Under the pieces are notes generated by a model, which saw nothing but the letters and a program-made list of their open reading frames with translations, was not told where the DNA came from and searched no databases. From positions 1 to 64,000 of the forward strand of contig JAWLAB010000007.1 of NCBI GenBank assembly GCA_041395665.1: DNA of 64,000 nt, given 5' to 3'. The position numbers and the translations under genes were made by a program. This DNA comes from Pseudomonadales bacterium (GTDB lineage: Bacteria > Pseudomonadota > Gammaproteobacteria > Pseudomonadales > UBA7239). Below are positions 9,898-18,841 of this stretch, piece after piece (within the stretch, counting starts at the first letter, position 1; each line of letters starts with the position of its first letter).

Positions 9898-11025
9898 ATG
9901 AAAGAAAAAAAGGCAAGCATTCTAGTTGTGTTAATGATCTTGAGTGGCTTTGTTCTGGGGCCTGCGTTGTTGGTTTACTGGGTAGATCCTTTTCAGGTGT
10001 ATCACCCTAGCTTTTTGAAGCAGACTGGTTACGGAAGCAATCAGTGGTACCAGCATGCTGGATGGGTAAATACAGTTTTATCTAACCCAGAAGAAAAGTA
10101 TTCAGCGGTCGTGCTCGGTTCATCGGTGGCGGCAAATTATGATCAACATCTATTTGAAAGTAAGTTGCCGTCGTGGGGGAGAGTGATGAATCTTTCTGTT
10201 AATGGTGGCGTTCCGAAAATGCAATCTAGCATTGCTGAAAGCGTATTAAACAAAGCAAAAAATGTTAAGCATATATTTTGGGATGTACATTATTTTTACG
10301 CGATTGGTTCAGAAGTTGGAAAAGATTTAGATTTTCCATACTATTTGTACGATAAAAAACTTTATAACGACTCGCCTTACTTTTTTAATAGCTCAAATGT
10401 GTATTCAAGCATTAAGGAGGTCTTCGGCAATTACTCAGAGTTTTCGTACGACATTATCAATAATGGCCCTTGGTATCAGGGGCTTCTTAATGCAGGAAGA
10501 TTCGATGTCTTTTCTCCTGTTGAAAAAAAGAAAGAAATGCTTGGCAAGCTAAACTTTGATTCCTCTTTTTCTCCGCAGAAAAAAGAAGAATATTCAAGGC
10601 GCCTTTATCCAAATGTTGATAAGCATCTACTGGATATTGTTATGCCTATTTGTAATTCAGATATAAAAGTTGATATTGTTTTCTCTCCAACAACGCGATA
10701 TTTTTATGCAACAACCTTAGATGTTGACTTTTTATATAAGCAAATATATATGCGGCGCTACATCGTAGAGAAAGTACAGCGCTGTAATAATGTGAGAGTT
10801 TTTGCATTTGATAATGAAGATTGGATAACCACAAATCTGGCGAACTATGCAGATTTCTTTCATTTTGATAAAAAAATCAATGGATATATTCTGGAGTCAA
10901 TCGCTTCTGACAAGCATCAGCTGACCCTATCAAATATTGACGAGTATGAGCGGCAGTTTATTGCGGCAATCAATGCATATCCTCAGTTATTCAAGGCGCA
11001 GCTGCAGGAATCTGAGCAGCATTAA
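9898..11025 (+). CDS. SGNH-like membrane-anchored partner of the MBOAT protein
   Basis: The protein has about 375 residues. ATG 9898 is preferred over the in-frame GTG at 9889 because AGGTG sits 6 bases upstream as ribosome site and it directly follows the MBOAT stop. Residues about 5-30 form one membrane anchor; the rest is predicted to be outside. A VVLGSSVAANYD motif near residue 75 has the G-x-S pattern of SGNH/GDSL-type esterases and acyltransferases, followed by an NLSVNGG segment at the position of the second conserved block. MBOAT genes such as algI and dltB are commonly paired with such proteins (AlgX/AlgJ, DltD), which finish acyl transfer in the periplasm; this role is inferred from pairing. 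The gene is AT-rich. Its MBOAT partner is damaged as read. A similar pair lies at 44716-47556. Confidence 0.65.
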   Translation: MKEKKASILVVLMILSGFVLGPALLVYWVDPFQVYHPSFLKQTGYGSNQWYQHAGWVNTVLSNPEEKYSAVVLGSSVAANYDQHLFESKLPSWGRVMNLSVNGGVPKMQSSIAESVLNKAKNVKHIFWDVHYFYAIGSEVGKDLDFPYYLYDKKLYNDSPYFFNSSNVYSSIKEVFGNYSEFSYDIINNGPWYQGLLNAGRFDVFSPVEKKKEMLGKLNFDSSFSPQKKEEYSRRLYPNVDKHLLDIVMPICNSDIKVDIVFSPTTRYFYATTLDVDFLYKQIYMRRYIVEKVQRCNNVRVFAFDNEDWITTNLANYADFFHFDKKINGYILESIASDKHQLTLSNIDEYERQFIAAINAYPQLFKAQLQESEQH

Positions 11026-11106
11026 AGAATGTTGGTAATACTTATCTCGGCTGTTATGTGTGAACGGCATTACAATGGCCGCCAGTAGATTGAGCGGAGA
11101 CCCTCT

Positions 11107-11490
11107 ATGACTTGGATGGATAGCATCAAGTGGGATGCCGATGGTCTAGTACCCGCCATCGCCCAAGATCACAAAACTGGTCGCGTGTTGATGGTGGCGT
11201 GGATGAACCGTGCAGCGTTGGCTGAAACCGCGCAGCGCGGTGAAGTGGTGTACTGGTCGCGCTCGCGACAAAAACTGTGGCACAAAGGCGAGGAGTCCGG
11301 CCATGTGCAGCGTGTGCATGAAATTCGTTTGGACTGCGATGCCGATGTCATCGTGCTGCAAGTGGAACAGCAGGGCGGTATTGCCTGTCATACAGGGCGA
11401 GAATCCTGCTTTTATCGCGTATTAAAAAATGGCGAGTGGCAAACAGTGGATCCGGTGTTGAAAGATCCTTCACACATTTACGGCGCATGA
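11107..11490 (+). CDS. hisI: Phosphoribosyl-AMP cyclohydrolase HisI
   Basis: HisI opens the adenine ring of phosphoribosyl-AMP, the third step of histidine synthesis, in the cytoplasm. The 127-residue length is that of a stand-alone HisI. Typical segments are GRVLMVAWMN, YWSRSRQKLWHKGEESGH and the metal-binding LDCDADV followed by HTGRESCF with its Cys. GGAGA lies 7 bases before the ATG. hisE follows after 1 bp. Cyclohydrolase and pyrophosphohydrolase are separate genes here, as in Pseudomonas, instead of fused as in enteric bacteria. Confidence 0.96.
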   Translation: MTWMDSIKWDADGLVPAIAQDHKTGRVLMVAWMNRAALAETAQRGEVVYWSRSRQKLWHKGEESGHVQRVHEIRLDCDADVIVLQVEQQGGIACHTGRESCFYRVLKNGEWQTVDPVLKDPSHIYGA

Positions 11491-11491
11491 T

Positions 11492-11818
11492 ATGCAAGAT
11501 GTATTGAAACAATTGACCGCAGTGTTAGAAGCGCGCAAACAAGCGGGCGACACTGAAAAATCCTATGTTGCCAGTTTGCACGCCAAAGGCTTGGATCAAA
11601 TTTTAAAGAAAGTGGCTGAAGAGTGCGGTGAAACGCTGATGGCAGCAAAAGATATGCAGCACGGCGGCGAAGGAAATAAATTAGTGTGCGAAACGGCTGA
11701 TTTGTGGTTTCACACGCTGGTGATGCTGTCGCATCAAGGTTTATCCGCGCAGGATGTATTGAATGAGTTGGCACGACGGTTTGATTTGTCGGGCTTAGAC
11801 GAAAAAGCAGCGAGGTAA
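11492..11818 (+). CDS. hisE: Phosphoribosyl-ATP pyrophosphohydrolase HisE
   Basis: HisE removes pyrophosphate from phosphoribosyl-ATP, the second step of histidine synthesis. The 108-residue product has the all-alpha MazG-like fold signature: SYVASLHAKGLDQILKKVAEECGE followed by ETADLWFHTLVML, which supply the acidic metal ligands. It starts 1 bp after hisI and ends 4 bp before tatA, so it sits in one operon with the histidine and Tat genes. Confidence 0.95.
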   Translation: MQDVLKQLTAVLEARKQAGDTEKSYVASLHAKGLDQILKKVAEECGETLMAAKDMQHGGEGNKLVCETADLWFHTLVMLSHQGLSAQDVLNELARRFDLSGLDEKAAR

Positions 11819-11822
11819 GGTT

Positions 11823-12026
11823 ATGGGTTTGGGTAGTCCAATTCATTGGCTGATTGTATTGGCGATTGTGATTTTGATTTTTGGTACGGGAAAATTAAAA
11901 AATCTTGGCAAAGATTTAGGTGCATCTATTAAAGGCTTTAAAAAAGCCATGAATGAGGAGGAAGAATCTCCATCGCAGCAAGAAACCAAACAATTGCCTG
12001 ATGATAAAAAAGATCAATCCAACTAA
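11823..12026 (+). CDS. tatA: Twin-arginine translocase subunit TatA
   Basis: TatA forms the pore element of the Tat export machine for folded proteins. The 67 residues start with a short periplasmic end, one membrane helix (about 5-20), a hinge, and the amphipathic helix KNLGKDLGASIKGFKKAM with the conserved F/GxGK and LG elements. The charged tail is rich in Glu, Gln and Lys. Between hisE and tatB, as in Pseudomonas. Confidence 0.95.
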   Translation: MGLGSPIHWLIVLAIVILIFGTGKLKNLGKDLGASIKGFKKAMNEEEESPSQQETKQLPDDKKDQSN

Positions 12027-12039
12027 GCGGTAGTGCGCA

Positions 12040-12354
12040 GTGTTTGATGTTGGTTTTTCTGAGTTAGTGTTGACTGCTTTAGTCGCGCTGATTGTGTTTG
12101 GGCCAGAGCGACTGCCGCAAGCGGCACGCACGGCTGGTTTATGGATAGGCCGTATCAAACGCGTACTGGCGGACACGCGCCGTGAAGTGGAGCGCGAATT
12201 AGGTGCTGATGAAATTCGTCGTCAATTGCACAATGAATCCGTGATGAAAAGTTTGAACGAATCGCCGCAAGCAATAGCGCGCGCCGTGAATGACATCGTG
12301 ATGCCAGAAGAAAAATTGCCTGCAGCGCCTCCTGTCGACACAGAGAAAAATTAA
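12040..12354 (+). CDS. tatB: Twin-arginine translocase subunit TatB
   Basis: TatB joins TatC to bind Tat signal peptides. The start is GTG at 12040, giving the classical MFDVGFSELVL N-terminus. One membrane helix is followed by FGPERLPQAARTAG, the conserved TatB hinge, and a long charged amphipathic region. The length of 104 residues is somewhat short for TatB. The stop abuts the tatC start. Confidence 0.95.
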   Translation: MFDVGFSELVLTALVALIVFGPERLPQAARTAGLWIGRIKRVLADTRREVERELGADEIRRQLHNESVMKSLNESPQAIARAVNDIVMPEEKLPAAPPVDTEKN

Positions 12355-13125
12355 ATGCCTGTTGAGCCGCCCATGCAAGATGATGAAGTTGTTGCACAGG
12401 AACAGCAGCCGCTGATCACGCATTTATTGGAGCTGCGACAGCGCTTGCTGTGGTGTATTGGTGTCATTCTGTTGGTGTTTATTGGTTTGGCATTTTTTGC
12501 CAAAAATTTATTCCATTATTTGTCAGAGCCGCTGCTGCACTATTTGCCGAGTGATACCGGTATGTTGGCGACAGAAGTAATCGCGCCGTTTACTGCGCCT
12601 TTCAAGTTGGCTTTTGTGGCAGCCATTTTTCTCTGCGTGCCGTTTTTGCTGTACCAAGTGTGGGCATTTATCGCACCTGGGCTTTATCAGCGAGAAAAGC
12701 GTATTGCCATGCCGTTATTGGTTTCTAGTGTTGCGCTGTTTTATGCCGGCGTCGCGTTTGCTTACTATCTGGTGTTTCCGGTGATGTTTGGCTTTATGAG
12801 CAAAATATTGCCGGAGGGTGTGACTTATGCGCCGGATATTTCTCGTTACTTGGATGTCGTGCTCGGCATGTTTGTCGCATTCGGCTGCACTTTTGAAATT
12901 CCGGTCGCGACGGTGTTGTTGGTGTTGATGGGCGTTACATCGTCTGCCGCACTCAAAGAAAAAAGGCCGTGGATAGTTGTGGCTTGTTTTGTTATCGCCG
13001 CCGTGTTGACACCGCCAGACGCCTTGTCGCAGTTGATGTTGGCCGTGCCTATGTGTCTGTTGTTTGAGGCGGGTATTTTCTTCTCGCGTTTTGTTGAGCG
13101 TCGCCATGACGACGCGACAGACTAA
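12355..13125 (+). CDS. tatC: Twin-arginine translocase subunit TatC
   Basis: TatC is the six-helix membrane receptor for twin-arginine signal peptides. The 256 residues include the N-terminal HLLELRQRLL motif, the PFLLYQVWAFIAPGLYQREK segment after helix 2 and the F-E pattern in GMFVAFGCTFEIP. It closes the tatABC set. The following membrane-protein gene starts 20 bp before its stop. Confidence 0.96.
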   Translation: MPVEPPMQDDEVVAQEQQPLITHLLELRQRLLWCIGVILLVFIGLAFFAKNLFHYLSEPLLHYLPSDTGMLATEVIAPFTAPFKLAFVAAIFLCVPFLLYQVWAFIAPGLYQREKRIAMPLLVSSVALFYAGVAFAYYLVFPVMFGFMSKILPEGVTYAPDISRYLDVVLGMFVAFGCTFEIPVATVLLVLMGVTSSAALKEKRPWIVVACFVIAAVLTPPDALSQLMLAVPMCLLFEAGIFFSRFVERRHDDATD

Positions 13126-14827
13126 TTTTTCTCACGCTCTCAAAATTACTGCGGCGGAAAAGACTTTCTGCGCAGCAATAATTATGGCAGTGCTAGCCTA
13201 TTACTGGAGTGTGTTTTTTTACTTCGCCCTGAATGCAGGGCAGGCCGATGATTTTGTCGATGTGCTCTGGTTTATAGAAATCTTTTTATCGCGCACACAG
13301 TGGCAGGAATGGTTTGCGGTTATCGCGCTGCCTAACCACGAACACATCACGGTCATCAATCATTTCCTGTATTTGCTTGATTACGCGCTGTTCAAAGAAA
13401 TCAATTTTTTTCATTACATGTTGCTGGGCAATGTCATTCTGCTGGCGTGTTGCTGGGTATTGGCAGATTGGCTGAAAGCGATTGTGGGTTGGTGGTATGC
13501 GGCAGCAATCGCCGTTGGATTTTTTTTCAATCTCTATTATTGGAATGCCAGCTTTTGGGCGATGACAGCCATTTCCAATCAGATTGTGATTTTGTTCGCT
13601 TTATTGGCGGCGCGCTGTCTTGCACGCAATCGTGATGCCATCACAATGCCACTGTGCTGGTCGCTGTTGGCGATACTCAGTCAATTTAATGGTTTGTTGG
13701 TTTTGCCGGCATTGATTTCTGCGAGCTGGTTGGCTGCTTATAGCAATGGAATACCACAAAATTATCGCCAGTTAGCCGCGTGGCTGCTGGCATTTTTTGT
13801 AAGTGCAGTGCTGTATTTTTGGTATGAAAATCCTTTTGCTGCGGATCATTTATGGCGCTATGTGCTTTACACCGATCCTGCCAATTTGCAGGAATACATC
13901 AAGCCGAGTTACGGCAAGCCGGTTACTGCTTTGGGTGAGATTACACAAGCGGTACTGTCGTGGTTTGTTGTCATCGGCGCGACGGTTTTTGATTTAAAAC
14001 TGTGGATTCCTGCTGCTATTTTTGGTGGTGTCATGCTGTGCATTTTTCTGCGCAATGGCCGATCAACTGCCGTAAGAACGGATATATTTTTTATCGCGAT
14101 ACTCTTATTCATTTTGGTTTCATTGGCGTTAGTGGCAATTGGTCGCGGCCGTGCGTTTGGCGAAGTGGCAGGTTTAACTTATCGCTATCGATTGTATTCT
14201 TCGTTGCTGTTGGTGTTGTTGTGTGGCAGTTGCTTGCAGGTTTACAGCTGGCGTTACTTGCGTGTTGTGCTGTTGGCTGCGTGTGCAGTGTTTCAAGGTT
14301 TGTCGTGGTTGGTGTTGGATGATATTGCTGAGGAGCGCAATAACATTAAAGTTTCACACTACAACTGGTTAATTGACGGCGGCATGGGGCGATCACAAAT
14401 GCCGTTTTATCCGCACAATCAAGACCTGCGTTTGTTTAATGCCTATTACAGCGGTTACTACAATCCTTACGAAGCGATTGATGCGCGCTATAAGCCTGCT
14501 CATTTGGAATCCGCTGCAACTAGCGATTGTGAGCGCAGCAGCAACAAAACAGCGCAGACACAGGTGCAGGCTTACAGTAAAAAAGCGCGCGCCTTGGCTG
14601 TGGAGTTGCGTCTCAGTGTTCCTGTTTCTGACTCGGCTGAGTTTTTGTTTTGCGGTGCGCAGGCATATAGTCTTTCACTCTCAGCAAAAAATATCGATCA
14701 GCAGACAAAACAATATTGGCCGATCGTGGTCTTGAAAAAACAGTTGCCGCCATCACAATATCGCGTGTTATGGTGGAACAATACAGATAATCAATATGAA
14801 GAAATTGGTGGGATTCGTTTCCCTTAG
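13106..14827 (+). CDS. Polytopic membrane protein, unknown function
   Basis: I chose ATG 13106 (MTTRQTNF), which overlaps the tatC stop by 20 bp; a longer frame from 13064 would run further into tatC. About 573 residues. From about residue 20 to 410 there are ten or more hydrophobic helices, with periplasmic-looking loops such as ADDFVDVLWFIEIF. The last about 160 residues are soluble with no clear motif. The helix-rich front and extracytoplasmic tail resemble GT-C glycosyltransferase-like proteins, but no catalytic motif was recognised. Overlap with tatC suggests co-transcription. Confidence 0.7.
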   Translation: MTTRQTNFSHALKITAAEKTFCAAIIMAVLAYYWSVFFYFALNAGQADDFVDVLWFIEIFLSRTQWQEWFAVIALPNHEHITVINHFLYLLDYALFKEINFFHYMLLGNVILLACCWVLADWLKAIVGWWYAAAIAVGFFFNLYYWNASFWAMTAISNQIVILFALLAARCLARNRDAITMPLCWSLLAILSQFNGLLVLPALISASWLAAYSNGIPQNYRQLAAWLLAFFVSAVLYFWYENPFAADHLWRYVLYTDPANLQEYIKPSYGKPVTALGEITQAVLSWFVVIGATVFDLKLWIPAAIFGGVMLCIFLRNGRSTAVRTDIFFIAILLFILVSLALVAIGRGRAFGEVAGLTYRYRLYSSLLLVLLCGSCLQVYSWRYLRVVLLAACAVFQGLSWLVLDDIAEERNNIKVSHYNWLIDGGMGRSQMPFYPHNQDLRLFNAYYSGYYNPYEAIDARYKPAHLESAATSDCERSSNKTAQTQVQAYSKKARALAVELRLSVPVSDSAEFLFCGAQAYSLSLSAKNIDQQTKQYWPIVVLKKQLPPSQYRVLWWNNTDNQYEEIGGIRFP

Positions 14828-14851
14828 TATGGTGGTTTTAGGCATTCCTCT

Positions 14852-15223
14852 ATGAAAGATGTTTTTATTATCAGCAACCAGAATGGTTTATTTTTGGGTA
14901 AACAAGCACAGTGGCTGGATGAAAATGAACCGGCGGCTGTGTGGCGTTCACCGCATCGTGATATTGCGCTTAATCATTTGATTGAAAGTAATGCGCGCGA
15001 TATTGACCAGCGCATGGTGTTGTTGCAGTGCCCTGTCAACGAAAAAGATATTCCCTTGTTAGGTGATGCGGAACCTGCGCGCCGCACCGCGCCGGTGACT
15101 TTTGATGAACCGGAAGCCAACGCAGCAGAGAGCGAACTTGCTGAGGATGAAGTCGAAGAAATATCTGAAGAAAATGTTGTGGTAGAGGAGAGCGCCGCCG
15201 AGCAAGGTTTGGCAGAAGAATGA
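14852..15223 (+). CDS. Small acidic hypothetical protein
   Basis: A 123-residue protein starting at ATG 14852. The first about 70 residues look globular (FIISNQNGLFLGKQAQWLDE and an RSPHRDIALNHLIE segment). The last 45 are strongly acidic and low-complexity, with repeated Glu, Ala and Val. Its stop overlaps the gshA start (ATGA), so the two are translationally coupled. I do not recognise the family; the coupling may only reflect operon packing. Confidence 0.7.
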   Translation: MKDVFIISNQNGLFLGKQAQWLDENEPAAVWRSPHRDIALNHLIESNARDIDQRMVLLQCPVNEKDIPLLGDAEPARRTAPVTFDEPEANAAESELAEDEVEEISEENVVVEESAAEQGLAEE

Positions 15224-16812
15224 GTGTCTTCGAGCAACGCCTATCTTTTCTACAACAAAACGCACAACACAATTTATTGTGTGGCATACGGCGCGGCATC
15301 GAAAAAGAAAGTTTGCGCATTGATGCGAATAGCCAGTTAGCGCAAACGCCACACCCACAAGCTTTAGGCTCGGCATTAAAACATCCGTTGATCACCACCG
15401 ACTTTTCCGAAGCGCTGCTGGAATTTATTACACCGGTTTGCGAAAGCATCGATAAAGCTTTGGGTCGTTTGCACGATATTCACGCCTACACCGACAGCGT
15501 GTTGCGCCAGCAAAATGAAAAAATTTGGCCGGCGAGTATGCCTTGTTGTTTGGGTGCGGATGACAGTATTCCGCTTGCACAATACGGCAGCACACACGCC
15601 GCGCGCATGAAAACCATTTACCGTTCTGGCTTGGGTTATCGCTACGGCAGAAGCATGCAGGCGATTGCCGGTATTCACTACAATGTCTCGTTCCCTGATG
15701 ATTTTTGGCGAGCGCTGCAAGAACAATCTGGCGATAAAGCGTCGCTGCAAGATTTTAAAACGCGTCGTTATTTTGATTTAATTCGCAACTTCCGCCGTCA
15801 TTTGTGGTTGTTGTTGTATTTGTTCGGTGCGTCCCCCGCTTTGTGTGCCAGTTTTGTGCAAGGACGAGAGCATCAGCTGCAAACTTTTAATGGGCGCAGT
15901 GATAGTTTGCATCTGCCTCATGCTACTTCACTGCGCATGGGAGGCTTGGGTTATCAAAGCAATGCGCAAGCAAAATTGATGGTGTGTTACAACGGCCTGC
16001 CCAGTTATATCCAAACCTTAAAAAAAGGCTTAATCACGCCGTACGCGCCCTACGAAAAAATTGGTGTGCGTGATGCAGAAGGAAATTATCGACAGCTCAG
16101 TACCAATTTATTACAAATTGAGAACGAGTTTTACAGCACAATTCGCCCCAAGCGTGTAACCGATTCTGGCGAAACACCGATTCGTGCGCTGCATGAGCGC
16201 GGTGTGGAATATATCGAAGTGCGTTGTATGGATCTCGATCCGTATTTGCCTTTGGGAATAGATGCTTCCGCTGCTGCTTTTATCGAAGCGTTTTTATTGT
16301 GGTGTGTGTTGAGCGACAGCCCACTCACTGATGAAGAAGAATATGTGCGGTTAGCGCGTAATCAAACGGCAATTGTGGAACGCGGACGCGATACCGCATT
16401 GCTGCTGGATGACGGTAATGATTTGCGCAGTGTTGCTGCGTGGGGTTTGTCGCTGATGGATGAAATGTCTAGCTGTGCGCAGTTGCTTGATCAAGCCTAC
16501 GGTGTAGATACTTATAGCCGCAGTGTTGCAAGCCAAAAAGAAAAATTGCAGAGCAGTGAATTGACAACCTCGGCGCGGTTGCTCAAAGACATGCGCGTAC
16601 AGCAAAAATCTTTTGCACAATGTATTGAAGATTTAGCCGAGCAGCACGCGAATTATTTTACTGAACATTCGCTGTCGCCTATGCAGTATCAATACTATGC
16701 GGATATGGCGGATTCTTCGATAAAGCAACAGCTGGAACTGGAGCAAGAAGGGTCTAAGAGAACATTTGAGGAGTATTTGGCCGCGTACTACGCACAATAC
16801 GATGCGGTTTAA
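15220..16812 (+). CDS. gshA: Glutamate-cysteine ligase GshA
   Basis: GshA joins glutamate and cysteine with ATP, the first and limiting step of glutathione synthesis. The 530-residue product is of the gammaproteobacterial class 1 length. Typical segments: RGIEKESLRID, TTDFSEALLEFITP, QAIAGIHYNVSFP, SLRMGGLGYQSNAQ and YIEVRCMDLDPYLPLGI. It starts in an ATGA overlap with the upstream small gene and converges on yqiA with only 8 bp between the stops. The second glutathione gene, gshB, lies at 26124-27095, so the full pathway is in this window. Confidence 0.96.
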   Translation: MSVFEQRLSFLQQNAQHNLLCGIRRGIEKESLRIDANSQLAQTPHPQALGSALKHPLITTDFSEALLEFITPVCESIDKALGRLHDIHAYTDSVLRQQNEKIWPASMPCCLGADDSIPLAQYGSTHAARMKTIYRSGLGYRYGRSMQAIAGIHYNVSFPDDFWRALQEQSGDKASLQDFKTRRYFDLIRNFRRHLWLLLYLFGASPALCASFVQGREHQLQTFNGRSDSLHLPHATSLRMGGLGYQSNAQAKLMVCYNGLPSYIQTLKKGLITPYAPYEKIGVRDAEGNYRQLSTNLLQIENEFYSTIRPKRVTDSGETPIRALHERGVEYIEVRCMDLDPYLPLGIDASAAAFIEAFLLWCVLSDSPLTDEEEYVRLARNQTAIVERGRDTALLLDDGNDLRSVAAWGLSLMDEMSSCAQLLDQAYGVDTYSRSVASQKEKLQSSELTTSARLLKDMRVQQKSFAQCIEDLAEQHANYFTEHSLSPMQYQYYADMADSSIKQQLELEQEGSKRTFEEYLAAYYAQYDAV

Positions 16813-16820
16813 AAGGTTTT

Positions 16821-17393
16821 TTACTGAGTTAAAAAGCGCAGCATGTGTACGAAATGTTTTTCAGCATTTTGAAAAGCGTGATCGCCGCCATATTCAATCA
16901 CCGCAGGGCTGCGAGAAAAATGTGTAGTCGCCTCGCGAAAATTGAGTATTTCATCTCCTGTTTGCACCATGAGCAAGAAGCGTTCTGGGTGCGAAGGCTC
17001 CGCTACATACATTGAGCGCAAATCATCCACATGTTGTTGTGTCAGCACATAGCTGTCTTGCGTGTGATGGTTTTTGTTTTCACCCAAATACTGCGACAGA
17101 GAATCAAACGGCGTGATAGCAGGATTGATCAACACTGCGCGCGCCTGAAATTTTTCTGCCAACCAAGCCGCGTAAAAACCGCCCAGCGAACTGCCGATAA
17201 AGCCCGTGCTCTGCGGTGCGCGGGCCGCCAAATTTTCCAGCTGCTGCATTGCGATTAATGGAAAAGGGCTCAGTGCAGGGATATGCAGTGTGATTTCAGG
17301 ATGATGGTTAGAAACCCACTGACGAAATTGTTGTGCTTTGTGCGATTGCGGCGAGCTGTTAAAGCCGTGGATATAGACAATGGAGTGAGACAT
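16821..17393 (-). CDS. yqiA: YqiA-type esterase
   Basis: A 190-residue alpha/beta-hydrolase of the YqiA family. IYIHGFNSSPQSHKA forms the oxyanion region, GSSLGG holds the nucleophile Ser69 and GGDHAF near the end holds the catalytic His. Length is as in the E. coli protein, a short-chain acyl esterase. It is the last gene of the minus-strand cluster nudF-cpdA-yqiA, an association also known in enteric and pseudomonad genomes. Confidence 0.92.
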   Translation of the reverse strand: MSHSIVYIHGFNSSPQSHKAQQFRQWVSNHHPEITLHIPALSPFPLIAMQQLENLAARAPQSTGFIGSSLGGFYAAWLAEKFQARAVLINPAITPFDSLSQYLGENKNHHTQDSYVLTQQHVDDLRSMYVAEPSHPERFLLMVQTGDEILNFREATTHFSRSPAVIEYGGDHAFQNAEKHFVHMLRFLTQ

Positions 17394-17402
17394 AAGCGCG
17401 CA

Positions 17403-18218
17403 TTAATTAAATTCGTCGTAGCCGCGCGGCGCGTTTGGGTCACGCACCAAGCTGCCCACGCGCACCACAGCAGTTTCAAAACTGCCATCGGCTTGCAAAA
17501 TAAAACGGCGATAGCCAGGTGGAAAATCATCTTCTGCATAGTCTGCACTATTTTGTTTGAATTGAATGCAAGTCGAAGGCGTGGACAACAATTGATAGTG
17601 CTGGCGCAGCTGCAAAAACTCTTGGTGCACATGGCCGTTACAAACAAAGCGTAACTGCGGCGTGTTGTCGAACAGTGTGAGTAGTTGTTCGGCGTTGGCA
17701 ATGCGCTGCGGATCCAGCCATTCACAGCCCACCGGCACCAGTGGGTGGTGCATAAAAATAGCGATGTATTTATCGGCGTGTTCGCGCAGTGTTGTCGCCA
17801 ACCAAGTCAGTTCACTTTGCGCAATCAAACCGCCGACTTCGCCTTCCACATGGCTATCCAGCAATAAAATTAACCAGTTTTGCGCGACAATTTTTTTGGT
17901 ATTTTGTTGCTCGCGATGCGCGGTACTCGCCATCGGTGCGAGATGGTCGTGATTGCCGGGCAACCAAAAAAACGGCATCGGCAAACGCGTTAACTGTTCT
18001 TGCAGCAAACGGTAAGCGCGTTCGTCGCCTTCGTGTGTTAAATCGCCCGTAATTAGCGCGAGGTCTGCGGTTTCATGGGCGACAACGCCGTCGATCACTT
18101 GGCTGAGGCTGTTGTAGGTGTTGACACCAGAGAGCAGGCGCTCGCGCTCGTTGTGTATGTGACAGTCTGTGATTTGGAGCAGGTGTATCGGTGCTGCTTT
18201 GTCAAACTGGTAAATCAT
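17403..18218 (-). CDS. cpdA: 3',5'-cyclic-AMP phosphodiesterase CpdA
   Basis: Calcineurin-like metallophosphoesterase that hydrolyses cAMP. The frame is open upstream to 18440, but ATG 18218 gives MIYQFDKAAPIHLLQITDCHIH, the normal N-terminus, and overlaps nudF by only 17 bp. The metal-binding motifs are all present: D-x-H (DCHIH), GDLTHEGD, GNHD, HHPLVPVG and GHVH. About 271 residues, the family's usual length. Lies between nudF and yqiA. Confidence 0.94.
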   Translation of the reverse strand: MIYQFDKAAPIHLLQITDCHIHNERERLLSGVNTYNSLSQVIDGVVAHETADLALITGDLTHEGDERAYRLLQEQLTRLPMPFFWLPGNHDHLAPMASTAHREQQNTKKIVAQNWLILLLDSHVEGEVGGLIAQSELTWLATTLREHADKYIAIFMHHPLVPVGCEWLDPQRIANAEQLLTLFDNTPQLRFVCNGHVHQEFLQLRQHYQLLSTPSTCIQFKQNSADYAEDDFPPGYRRFILQADGSFETAVVRVGSLVRDPNAPRGYDEFN

Positions 18219-18840
18219 CCTCGACCGCCTGTTGTCGCAATGCATCTCTGTGTAGCTGCAACCATTGCAGGGCGATGATGCTTGCGGCGTTATTGATTGT
18301 TCCAGCGAGCATAGCATTAAAAACGGTTTCAACGGCAAAGCAACGCACGCGAATATCCTCGCCTTCTTCCGGCAAGCCGTGAATGCTGTCGAGCTCATAC
18401 GGCAGCGCGCACAGCGCACAAAACAGTTGCAGGCGTTCATCGGTACCGCCGGGGCTGCTGTAGTAGCGCACGATAGGAATTAATCCCTCCGCATCAATCG
18501 ACAACCCCGTTTCTTCGGCGACTTCGCGCACGGCAACATCCGCTGCATGCTCGCCCGCTTTCATCATGCCAGCGACCACTTCCCACACCCATGCGCCCTG
18601 CTCATTGTCGAGACAACCGATGCGAAATTGTTGCGCCAACGCTACGCGATCGTGTTGCGCGTCATACAACAACACGCCGACAGAATCGCCGCGCACAAAC
18701 AATTCGCGCGTGATGGGTGTACTCCATCCGCCAGAAAATAATTTGTGTTTTAAGCGATAGCGCAGCACGCGAAAGAAACCGCTGAACGCAGTTTCTGTTT
18801 TTTCGATTGCGATATCGTTTTTGTGGAACGGGCTATCCAT
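18202..18840 (-). CDS. nudF: ADP-ribose pyrophosphatase NudF
   Basis: Nudix hydrolase that splits ADP-ribose to AMP and ribose 5-phosphate. ATG 18840 (MDSPFHKNDIAIEKTE) is chosen because upstream codons run into thiC. About 212 residues. The Nudix box is complete: GMMKAGE, seven residues, then REVAEETGL. A following proline/glycine loop (YYSSPGGTDERLQLF) is typical of the ADP-ribose subgroup. It starts 1 bp after the thiC stop and is probably in the same transcript. Confidence 0.94.
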   Translation of the reverse strand: MDSPFHKNDIAIEKTETAFSGFFRVLRYRLKHKLFSGGWSTPITRELFVRGDSVGVLLYDAQHDRVALAQQFRIGCLDNEQGAWVWEVVAGMMKAGEHAADVAVREVAEETGLSIDAEGLIPIVRYYSSPGGTDERLQLFCALCALPYELDSIHGLPEEGEDIRVRCFAVETVFNAMLAGTINNAASIIALQWLQLHRDALRQQAVEDDLPV

Positions 18841-18841
18841 G

